A stretch of DNA of 64,000 nt, taken from NCBI RefSeq assembly GCF_014490785.1, contig NZ_CP051488.1, positions 4,836,001-4,900,000 on the forward strand, written 5' to 3'. Both the position numbers and the translations under genes were made by a program. The notes beneath the pieces were generated by a model. The model did not search any database, had not been told where the DNA came from, and saw only the letters and a list, made by a program, of their open reading frames with translations. This document shows, one piece after another, positions 57,246-64,000 of the stretch (its first letter is position 1; every line of letters starts with the position of its first letter). This DNA comes from Kosakonia sp. SMBL-WEM22. GTDB taxonomy: Bacteria > Pseudomonadota > Gammaproteobacteria > Enterobacterales > Enterobacteriaceae.

Positions 57246-58145
57246 GCCTTTGTCGAAATGGCCATCCATCGCGCCGCGGATGGCCTCTGCCAGTTGCTCA
57301 TAGCGGCTGCGCAGCGGCGAGCCCGGTCGATAAACCAGCCCAACGGTACGCTTCGGCTCCGGCTTAATGCACGGTAAGTAGACCACGCCATCACGTTTAC
57401 GCTCGCGCGGTACAGCAAGCGCTGGCAGCAGCGTGATGCCGCTCCCGGCTGCGACCATGTTACGTAGCGTCTCCAGGCTGGTTGCACGGAAATGGGTATC
57501 CTCATCCGCGCCCGCTTCAAAGCAGAAGCCCATCGCCTGATCGCGTAAGCAGTGCCCATCTTCCAGCATCAGCAGCTTTTCACCCGCCAGATCGGCCATC
57601 GGCACGCAGTCGCGATTCGCCCAGGCGTGATCTTCGTAAATGGCCAACATCATCGGCTCGTCAAACAGCGGCACTTCAATAAACGCTTCGCTCTCTTTCA
57701 CCAGCGCAAGGATCGCGCAGTCGAGCTTACCGCTATCAAGCTGCGCCAGCAGTTGCTGCGTCTGCGCCTCGTGCAGATACATCTCTAGTTTCGGGAAGGT
57801 TTGATGCAGCAGCGGAATAATATGCGGCAGCAAATAGGGGCCCACGGTCGGGATCAGCCCAATGTGCAGCGGGCCGGACATGGTTTCACCCTGCTGGCTT
57901 GCCATCTCTTTCAGCACCTTGACCTCGCGCAGTACCGTGCGCGCCTGGTCCACCAGCAGCAATCCGGCCTGGGTAAAGAGGACTTTACGGCTGGTGCGCT
58001 CAAGCAGCATCACGCCCAGTTCATCTTCCAGTTTGCGGATCTGCCCGCTCAGCGTCGGTTGGCTGACGTGGCACGAGTCGGCTGCACGGCGAAAATGGCG
58101 GTGCTCCGCTAACGCCACCAGGTATTCAAGATCACGAATATTCAT
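57228..58145 (-). CDS. oxyR: Peroxide-sensing LysR regulator OxyR
   Basis: Activates katG, ahpCF, dps, oxyS and others when H2O2 forms a disulfide. The start MNIRDLEYLVALAEHRHFRR gives 305 residues as in E. coli; the redox cysteines are both present in LEDGHCLRDQAMGFCFEAGA (Cys199, Cys208). Divergent from oxyS, convergent with sthA. ATG 58151 would add two residues. Confidence 0.98.
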   Translation of the reverse strand: MNIRDLEYLVALAEHRHFRRAADSCHVSQPTLSGQIRKLEDELGVMLLERTSRKVLFTQAGLLLVDQARTVLREVKVLKEMASQQGETMSGPLHIGLIPTVGPYLLPHIIPLLHQTFPKLEMYLHEAQTQQLLAQLDSGKLDCAILALVKESEAFIEVPLFDEPMMLAIYEDHAWANRDCVPMADLAGEKLLMLEDGHCLRDQAMGFCFEAGADEDTHFRATSLETLRNMVAAGSGITLLPALAVPRERKRDGVVYLPCIKPEPKRTVGLVYRPGSPLRSRYEQLAEAIRGAMDGHFDKGLKQAV

Positions 58146-58164
58146 CTTCATCCTCCGTCGCCAC

Positions 58165-58212
58165 GATAGTTCATGGCGATAGATAGCATAGCAACGAACG
58201 ATTATCCCTATC
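58165..58212. promoter_or_regulatory. OxyR operator between oxyR and oxyS
   Basis: Spaced half-sites GATAGTTCATGGCGATAGA and ATTATCCCTATCAA match the ATAG...CTAT tetrad pattern and closely repeat the E. coli oxyR-oxyS operator. OxyR represses oxyR and activates oxyS from here. A -10-like TACAAT lies just to the right for oxyS. Confidence 0.82.
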
Positions 58213-58240
58213 AAGCCTTCTGTACAATAATTGGCTACAG

Positions 58241-58352
58241 GAAACGTAGCGGGACTGTGTTCTACCCTAACCAGTCACCCTCTTCACTACCGTTTCTCTC
58301 TGTACAACTAAAGCCAACGTGAACGTTTTGCGGACCTCCGTGTCCGCTTTTT
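58241..58352 (+). ncRNA. oxyS: OxyS small RNA
   Basis: Hfq-dependent RNA induced by peroxide; represses fhlA, rpoS and other targets in E. coli. Starts GAAACGTAGCGGGACTG and its closing partner CGTTTC follows near 58303. It keeps the Hfq-binding linker AACTAAAGCCAACGTGAAC and ends with terminator GCGGA-CCTCCGTG-TCCGC plus T run. About 112 nt (E. coli about 110). The first stem-loop interior differs from E. coli. Confidence 0.92.
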
Positions 58353-58359
58353 TTTGCAT

Positions 58360-58387
58360 AAAAAAGCCCGGCGTTACGCCAGGCTAA
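58360..58387 (-). terminator. argCBH operon terminator
   Basis: Read leftward: AGCCTGGCG-TAA-CGCCGGGCT, then six T. It abuts the oxyS terminator tail-to-tail. Confidence 0.88.
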
Positions 58388-58406
58388 TTTCGTTTCCACG
58401 CTTATT

Positions 58407-59780
58407 TCACACCAGACGCGCTTTCGCCTCAGCAATCGCCCGCGCAACCTGCGTCGGGGAAACGCCCCCTTTCGCCGCGCGTTTATCCAGGCACGACTGT
58501 AGGGCAAGGATGGGGTACACATCGTCGCCAATCACCGCACTGAACTGTTGCAGGTCGCTAAGCGGCAGCTCCTCCAGCGGTTTGCCCTGGCGAATCGCTT
58601 CCACGACCGCCTCACCCACAATGTGGTGTGCTTCACGGAACGGCACGCCTTTGGCGACCAGGTAGTCAGCTAACTCGGTTGCATTCGCGTAACCCTGCTG
58701 CGCCGCCTCCTGGCAACGTGGACGTTTCACCTGAATACCGTCCAGCACCAGCGTCGCCATATGCAGGCAGTCAAGCCAGGTGTCGAGCGCGTCGAACAGC
58801 CCCTCTTTATCTTCCTGCATATCTTTGTTGTAGGCCAACGGCAGCCCTTTCAGCGTCATCATCATGCCGGTCAGCGCGCCCTGAACACGGCCGCATTTGC
58901 CGCGGATCAGCTCCAGCGCATCCGGGTTTTTCTTCTGCGGCATCAGAGATGAGCCGGAAGTAACGCGATCGGAGAGCTCAACAAAACCCGCTTCGCCGGA
59001 GTTGAAGAAGATCAGGTCTTCGGCAAAACGCGACAGGTGCACCATGCCAATCGACGCATTGGAGAGCAGTTCAAGCACGTGATCGCGATCGGAGACACTG
59101 TCCAGGCTGTTACGGGTGGCCGATGCAAAACCTAACCAGCCCGCCAGCTGTTCACGATCGATCTCATAGGCGGTGCCCGCCAGCGCGCCACAACCCAGCG
59201 GGCTGACATCCAGACGCTTCAGGGCATCCTGCAAACGGCTCTCATCGCGGGCCAGCATCTCAACGTAGGCCAGAGACCAGTGCGCAAAGGTGACCGGCTG
59301 GGCGCGCTGCAGGTGCGTATAGCCCGGCATAACGGCGTCCTGATTGTTCTCGGCGGTGACCACCAGCGCGCTCTGCAACTGGCGGTTCGCCAGCAGCAGT
59401 TCGCTGATCATCTCTTTGCACCACAGTTTCAGATCGGTGGCGACCTGGTCGTTACGGCTGCGCCCGGTGTGCAATTTCTTGCCAAGCTGACCCACTTTGT
59501 CGATCAGCTTGCCTTCCACCCAGCTATGAATATCTTCCGCGTCGCTCTGCAGGATCTGTTCCGGGTTGGCGCGCACCTCTTCCAGCAGGGTGTTGAGCGC
59601 CCCTTCCAACTGCTGCTGCTCGGCGTCGGTCATCACGCCAACGGTGACTAACGCTTTGGACCAGGCCACAGAGCCAACGATATCCTGCTCCGCCAGGCGG
59701 TAGTCAAAGCGCAAAGAGTCATTGAACTGTTTGAACCGTTGATCCGCTGCCTGAGTAAAACGCCCGCCCCAAAGTGCCAT
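58407..59780 (-). CDS. argH: Argininosuccinate lyase
   Basis: Last step of arginine synthesis: argininosuccinate to arginine and fumarate. The 457 residues equal E. coli ArgH, with the fumarase-family signature GSSLMPQKKNPD (about 278-289) holding the catalytic Ser. Last gene of argCBH, 75 bases after argB with a REP element between. Confidence 0.98.
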   Translation of the reverse strand: MALWGGRFTQAADQRFKQFNDSLRFDYRLAEQDIVGSVAWSKALVTVGVMTDAEQQQLEGALNTLLEEVRANPEQILQSDAEDIHSWVEGKLIDKVGQLGKKLHTGRSRNDQVATDLKLWCKEMISELLLANRQLQSALVVTAENNQDAVMPGYTHLQRAQPVTFAHWSLAYVEMLARDESRLQDALKRLDVSPLGCGALAGTAYEIDREQLAGWLGFASATRNSLDSVSDRDHVLELLSNASIGMVHLSRFAEDLIFFNSGEAGFVELSDRVTSGSSLMPQKKNPDALELIRGKCGRVQGALTGMMMTLKGLPLAYNKDMQEDKEGLFDALDTWLDCLHMATLVLDGIQVKRPRCQEAAQQGYANATELADYLVAKGVPFREAHHIVGEAVVEAIRQGKPLEELPLSDLQQFSAVIGDDVYPILALQSCLDKRAAKGGVSPTQVARAIAEAKARLV

Positions 59781-59807
59781 AATATGCTTCCCTCTTTATT
59801 ATTCATT

Positions 59808-59840
59808 TTGCCGGATGGCGCTGCGCTTATCCGGCCTGCA
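59808..59840. repeat. REP-like palindromic element between argB and argH
   Basis: GCCGGATGGCG then CTTATCCGGCC forms the typical REP (BIME) hairpin found between genes of enteric operons. It may stabilise the upstream mRNA. Confidence 0.7.
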
Positions 59841-59855
59841 TAAGTGTGTCTGTGA

Positions 59856-60632
59856 TTAAGCCAGAATACGCGTGCCGATTGGCGTGCCGTTAAACAGCGC
59901 CGGCAGTTGCTCGGCGTGACGCCAGGAGGCGATATCTACCGGACGACCCAGCGTGCGCGCTGCATCCAGCGCCGCATTTACTTTCACGATCATGCCATCG
60001 GTAATAATGCCCTGCGCAATCAGCTGCTCCGCTTTAGCCGCAGTCATCTCGGCAATGCGCTGGCCTTTACCATCAAGGATGCCGCTCACGTCGGAGAGCA
60101 GAATCAGATCCGCGCCAAGGGTCGATGCCAGCGCCGTTGCTGCCTGATCGGCGTTAACATTCATCAGTTTGCCTTTATCGGTCACGCCGATGGAACTGAC
60201 AACCGGCAGGAAACCGCCCTCCAGTAAGGTGTTAATCAGCTTCGGCGAGCCCGGCTGCGCTAAACCGACATGACCAAGCTCTTCATCTAACTGAGTCACG
60301 CTGACGCTGTCGCCATCGCCGAGGAACAGACCAACCGAGGCGATATGGTGTTTCTTCGCCCACGCCAGCAGCGTTTTGTTGGCAGTGCCCGCCAGCGCGC
60401 CGGTAATAATGTCAATCTGATCGGCAGGCGTCACCCGCAGGCCATTCTTCTTCTTCACCGGCAGATTGAGCTGCTTCATTAACTCATCCACCACGCAGCC
60501 GCCGCCGTGAACGATCACCAGCGGGCGCTGATGGGCTTCGCGGTACTGCACAAGGGCGGTAAACAAACGCTCCAGCGCTTCTTCGCTATCCAGCAGTACG
60601 CCACCGAGCTTAATAATTAATGGATTCATCAT
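59856..60632 (-). CDS. argB: N-acetylglutamate kinase
   Basis: Phosphorylates N-acetylglutamate, second step of arginine synthesis. The start MMNPLIIKLGGVLLDSEEAL gives 258 residues as in E. coli. Seen: IIKLGG with the catalytic Lys (about 8), VHGGGCVVDELM, and NVNADQAATALA. An in-frame ATG at 60692 inside argC is rejected. Confidence 0.98.
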   Translation of the reverse strand: MMNPLIIKLGGVLLDSEEALERLFTALVQYREAHQRPLVIVHGGGCVVDELMKQLNLPVKKKNGLRVTPADQIDIITGALAGTANKTLLAWAKKHHIASVGLFLGDGDSVSVTQLDEELGHVGLAQPGSPKLINTLLEGGFLPVVSSIGVTDKGKLMNVNADQAATALASTLGADLILLSDVSGILDGKGQRIAEMTAAKAEQLIAQGIITDGMIVKVNAALDAARTLGRPVDIASWRHAEQLPALFNGTPIGTRILA

Positions 60633-60645
60633 CACGCCTGTTCGA

Positions 60646-61650
60646 TTAGATAAGAGACTGGGTTTCAGCATAGCCGAAACGAATGTTGGCACACTGCATC
60701 GCCTGCCCCGCCGCGCCTTTCAGCAGGTTATCTTCCGTCGCGACCACGATCAGGTGCTCGCCCTGCACGGCAAAGCCGATATCGCAGAATGGCAGGCCGA
60801 CCACGTTTTTCAGCGCCGGGACGCCTTTTTCATACAGACGCACCAGCGGTTTACCGTCGTAAGCCTGTTTGAACACGGCGGCGATTTGCGCATGGGTCAC
60901 GCCCGGTTTTAAGCGGCAGGTAATCGTTTCCAGAATGCCGCGCGGGAAGCTTGCCAGGTGCGGCGTGAAGATCACATCTGTACCGAGGTGCGTGGCGATT
61001 TCCGGATGGTGGCGATGATTGAAGATGCCGTACGGCTGCAGGCTCACTTCACAGAAGCTGTTAGAGAGCGCGGCTTTGCGCCCTGCACCGCTAACGCCGC
61101 TGGTGGCATTGATCACCGGCCACTGATTGAGATCCAGCAGGCCCGCATCGATCAGCGGTTTTAAGGAGAGCTGCGCCGCCGTCGGGTAGCAACCCGGCAC
61201 GGCAACCAACTGCGCCTCTTTAATCTTGTCATGGTTCCACTCCGCCAGGCCGTAAACCGCTTTTTCAAGCAGATCGGCATGCTGATGGGTAAAGCCATAG
61301 AAGGTTTCATAAAACGCGGGATCGTTGACGCGGAACGCGCCAGAGAGATCGAACACCACGCAGCCGGCCGCCAGGCAATCCGGTACCAAATCGTGGCTCA
61401 CTTCATGCGCGGTTGCGAGAAACACCACATCCACACCGGTAAGAAAATCCTTGATATCGGCCATCGGCTGCAGCGGCAGATCGACAATGCCCTTCAGCTG
61501 CGGATGTAAATCGGAGAGACATTTTCCTGCATCATTACTTTGCGCAGAAACCGTCAAAGCGGTTATGTTCATATGAGGATGGCGATTTACATAGGACACA
61601 AGTTCTGCGCCGGCGTAACCGCTGGCACCCACAATTAATGTGTTCAACAT
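60646..61650 (-). CDS. argC: N-acetyl-gamma-glutamyl-phosphate reductase
   Basis: NADPH-dependent third step of arginine synthesis. The 334 residues equal E. coli ArgC: cofactor motif IVGASGYAGAELV (6-18), catalytic Cys in AVPGCYPTAAQLSL (about 154). First gene of argCBH; diverges from argE over shared ARG boxes. Confidence 0.98.
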   Translation of the reverse strand: MLNTLIVGASGYAGAELVSYVNRHPHMNITALTVSAQSNDAGKCLSDLHPQLKGIVDLPLQPMADIKDFLTGVDVVFLATAHEVSHDLVPDCLAAGCVVFDLSGAFRVNDPAFYETFYGFTHQHADLLEKAVYGLAEWNHDKIKEAQLVAVPGCYPTAAQLSLKPLIDAGLLDLNQWPVINATSGVSGAGRKAALSNSFCEVSLQPYGIFNHRHHPEIATHLGTDVIFTPHLASFPRGILETITCRLKPGVTHAQIAAVFKQAYDGKPLVRLYEKGVPALKNVVGLPFCDIGFAVQGEHLIVVATEDNLLKGAAGQAMQCANIRFGYAETQSLI

Positions 61651-61759
61651 CGGTGCGGTCTACCTTCTTACGTCATGTTCGGCTCTGGAAGGGTGCGTTC
61701 TCCCTCCCGCGTCGCTGAGCAAAGTCGCCTTACGGGTTCCCATACGCTCAACATTATTG

Positions 61760-61796
61760 TATTTTTATGCACATTTACTGCATGAATATTGATACT
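61760..61796. promoter_or_regulatory. Tandem ARG boxes of the argE/argCBH divergent operon
   Basis: Two 18-bp boxes (about 61760-61777 and 61779-61796). They contain ATTTTTATGCACAT and GCATGAATATTGAT, near the ArgR consensus and almost the same as the E. coli argE-argCBH operator. ArgR with arginine would repress both directions. Confidence 0.85.
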
Positions 61797-61820
61797 ATCA
61801 CGAACTCAGGTATGTCAACA

Positions 61821-62972
61821 ATGAAAATGAATTTGCCGCCATTTATCGAGATCTACCGCGCCCTGATTGCCACGCCGTCGATCAGCGCAACGGAAGAAGC
61901 GCTCGATCAGAGTAATGCGTCTTTAATCAATCTGCTGGCAGGATGGTTTGGCGATCTTGGGTTCACTGTTGAAGTGCAGCCGGTGCCCGGCACACGTAAC
62001 AAATTCAATATGCTTGCCAGCGTCGGCAGCGGCGCGGGCGGGCTGTTATTGACCGGCCATACGGACACCGTGCCGTTTGACGACGGGCGCTGGACACGCG
62101 ATCCCTTCACCCTGACCGAGCACGACAACAAGCTCTACGGCCTCGGCACGGCTGACATGAAGGGCTTCTTCGCCTTTATTCTTGATGCCCTGCGTGACGT
62201 CGATGTGACAAGACTGAGCAAGCCGCTCTACATCCTCGCCACCGCCGATGAAGAGACCAGCATGGCGGGTGCGCGCTACTTCTCTGAGAATACGCAGCTG
62301 CGCCCGGATTGCGCGATTATCGGTGAGCCAACCTCACTGCAACCAGTACGTGCCCATAAAGGCCATATCTCCAACGCCATTCGCATTCTCGGCCAGTCCG
62401 GCCACTCCAGCGATCCGGCGCGCGGCGTCAACGCCATTGAGCTGATGCACGATGCTATCGGCCATATCCTGACCCTGCGCGACAACCTGAAAGAGCGTTA
62501 TCACTACGAAGCGTTCACCGTTCCCTATCCGACGCTTAACCTGGGTCATATTCATGGTGGTGATGCGGCAAACCGTATCTGCGCCTGCTGTGAATTACAT
62601 ATGGATATTCGCCCGTTGCCGGGGATGACGCTTGACGATCTCAACGGCCTGCTGAATGAAGCGCTGGAGCCGGTCAGTTCCCGCTGGCCGGGGCGCCTGA
62701 ATGTCTTTGAACTCCACCCGCCGATCCCCGGTTACGAATGCCCGCCCGATCATCAGCTGGTTGAAGTGGTGGAAAAACTGCTCGGCGTTGAAACGGAGGT
62801 GGTGAACTACTGCACCGAAGCGCCGTTTATTCAAACTCTCTGCCCGACGCTGGTACTGGGCCCTGGCTCAATCAACCAGGCGCACCAACCGGATGAATAC
62901 CTGGAGACGCGCTTTATTAAGCCAACGCGCGAGCTTATTACCCAGGTTGTGCATCATTTCTGTTGGCATTAA
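61821..62972 (+). CDS. argE: N-acetylornithine deacetylase
   Basis: Zn-dependent release of ornithine from N-acetylornithine (linear arginine pathway). The start MKMNLPPFIEIYRALIATPS gives 383 residues as in E. coli; upstream starts overlapping the ARG boxes are rejected. M20 ligands: GHTDTVPFD (His near 80), YGLGTADMKG (Asp near 112), ADEETSMAG (Glu near 144/145), CTEAPF near the end. No strong RBS is visible. Confidence 0.97.
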   Translation: MKMNLPPFIEIYRALIATPSISATEEALDQSNASLINLLAGWFGDLGFTVEVQPVPGTRNKFNMLASVGSGAGGLLLTGHTDTVPFDDGRWTRDPFTLTEHDNKLYGLGTADMKGFFAFILDALRDVDVTRLSKPLYILATADEETSMAGARYFSENTQLRPDCAIIGEPTSLQPVRAHKGHISNAIRILGQSGHSSDPARGVNAIELMHDAIGHILTLRDNLKERYHYEAFTVPYPTLNLGHIHGGDAANRICACCELHMDIRPLPGMTLDDLNGLLNEALEPVSSRWPGRLNVFELHPPIPGYECPPDHQLVEVVEKLLGVETEVVNYCTEAPFIQTLCPTLVLGPGSINQAHQPDEYLETRFIKPTRELITQVVHHFCWH

Positions 62973-62993
62973 GCGCGACAAAACAGATGAATA

Positions 62994-63019
62994 TTCCCCT
63001 CTGCTGAGGGGATTTTTAT
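62994..63019 (+). terminator. argE terminator
   Basis: TCCCCTC-TGCT-GAGGGGA followed by TTTTT, 21 bases after the argE stop. Confidence 0.88.
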
Positions 63020-63225
63020 GCGCCAAAATAGTGCATTTCATAAGCGAAACTTATCTGCCGTGAAGGGTGTTAACTTTCATAAATTCCCGTAATTTATTCG
63101 TTTGCTGAACCGATTTCGCCGCAATTGACGTAGTGAGTTTTACGTGGCTTTATAAAGGACGGTGTCTTATATCTGCTCAACGGCGGGTATAACAAAACAA
63201 AATGAGATGGGGTGTCTGGGGTAAC

Positions 63226-64000
63226 ATGAACGAACAATATTCCGCGTTGCGTAGTAATGTCAGTATGCTCGGCAAACTGCTGGGAGATACCATCAAGGAT
63301 GCACTGGGCGAGAACATTCTCGACCGCGTCGAAACAATCCGTAAGCTGTCCAAATCTTCTCGCGCCGGCAACGAAACCGACCGCCAGGCACTGCTCACCA
63401 CCTTGCAGAATCTCTCTAATGATGAGCTGCTGCCGGTGGCTCGCGCATTCAGCCAGTTTCTGAATCTGGCGAACACCGCCGAGCAGTACCACAGCATTTC
63501 AGCGAAAGGCGAAGCGGCCAGTAACCCGGAAGTAATTGCCCGCACCATCAGAAAGCTGAAAGACCAACCTCATCTCAATGAATCCACCATTATCAATGCG
63601 ATTGAATCTCTGTCGCTGGAGCTGGTACTGACCGCCCATCCGACGGAGATTACACGCCGGACCTTGATCCACAAGATGGTGGAAGTGAACGCCTGTTTAA
63701 AACAGCTCGATAATAGCGATATCGCTGATTACGAGCGTCACCGGTTGATGCGCCGTCTGCGCCAGCTGATCGCCCAGTCCTGGCACACCGATGAGATCCG
63801 CCGCAATCGCCCAAGCCCGGTCGATGAAGCGAAGTGGGGCTTCGCAGTGGTGGAAAACAGCCTGTGGGAAGGGGTGCCGAGCTACCTGCGCGAGCTGAAC
63901 GAACAGTTGGAGGAGAACCTCAATTATAAGCTGCCGGTCGATTTTGTTCCGGTGCGTTTTACCTCGTGGATGGGCGGCGACCGTGACGGCAACCCGAATG
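63226..64000 (+). CDS. ppc: Phosphoenolpyruvate carboxylase, N-terminal part
   Basis: Anaplerotic carboxylation of PEP to oxaloacetate, activated by acetyl-CoA and inhibited by aspartate. About 258 codons are present; the family is 883 residues, so the rest lies beyond base 64000. Starts MNEQYSALRSNVSMLGKLLG and carries the first signature VLTAHPTEITRRT with the catalytic His (about 138) and the start of the MGGDRDGNPN motif at the window edge. The 250-base upstream gap holds its promoter; no gene seen. Confidence 0.98.
   Translation, partial: MNEQYSALRSNVSMLGKLLGDTIKDALGENILDRVETIRKLSKSSRAGNETDRQALLTTLQNLSNDELLPVARAFSQFLNLANTAEQYHSISAKGEAASNPEVIARTIRKLKDQPHLNESTIINAIESLSLELVLTAHPTEITRRTLIHKMVEVNACLKQLDNSDIADYERHRLMRRLRQLIAQSWHTDEIRRNRPSPVDEAKWGFAVVENSLWEGVPSYLRELNEQLEENLNYKLPVDFVPVRFTSWMGGDRDGNPN

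Overview
The window is chromosomal DNA from a member of the Enterobacteriaceae. Almost every protein is close to its Escherichia coli counterpart in length and motifs, and gene order follows the E. coli cyaA-to-rrnC block, here read in reverse, joined to the murI-to-ppc block. Several traits differ from E. coli K-12: no rffG/rffH in the enterobacterial common antigen (ECA) operon, no aslA/aslB beside glmZ, an ERIC element inside the ilv operon, Ile/Ala tRNAs in the rRNA spacer, and a diverged BtuB. These suggest an Enterobacter/Kosakonia/Klebsiella-type genome rather than Escherichia itself. The genus cannot be fixed from this sequence alone.

Layout, left to right. 1-6100: cyaA (partial, leftward) diverges from hemCDXY (tetrapyrrole synthesis); the sRNA gene glmZ faces hemY and has a sigma54-type promoter with GlrR- and IHF-like sites. 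6355-6890: tRNA operon argX-hisR-leuT-proM. 6944-19449: yifK and the leftward ECA operon wecA-wzzE-wecBC-wecDE-wzxE-wecF-wzyE-wecG. 19644-24533: rho with leader rhoL, trxA, then divergent rhlB-gppA.

24592-29518 is the accessory part: a leftward, AT-richer six-gene operon inserted between gppA and rep. Its genes are an acyl carrier protein (frameshifted in this sequence), ketosynthase, MaoC-like dehydratase, ketoreductase, a PF10118-like metalloprotein and a SAM methyltransferase. It looks like a compact fatty-acid/polyketide-type pathway with tailoring enzymes; its product is unknown. It is the best candidate here for an undescribed system.

29799-43334: rep, ppiC, ilvC/ilvY, the ilvLXGMEDA operon with its attenuator and an intact ilvG, and comM. 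43361-50450: maoP, hdfR and a complete leftward rRNA operon (16S-Ile-Ala-23S-5S-Asp-Trp). Its downstream flank is that of E. coli rrnC while its upstream flank (murI) is that of rrnB, so the locus sits at a rearrangement point relative to E. coli. 50500-64000: murI, btuB with a cobalamin riboswitch, trmA, yijD, fabR, sthA, oxyR/oxyS, argH/argB/argC diverging from argE, and the start of ppc.

No insertion sequence, prophage, CRISPR array or integrase was seen. Starts were chosen by comparison with remembered E. coli proteins and by ribosome-binding-site spacing; no database search was possible.
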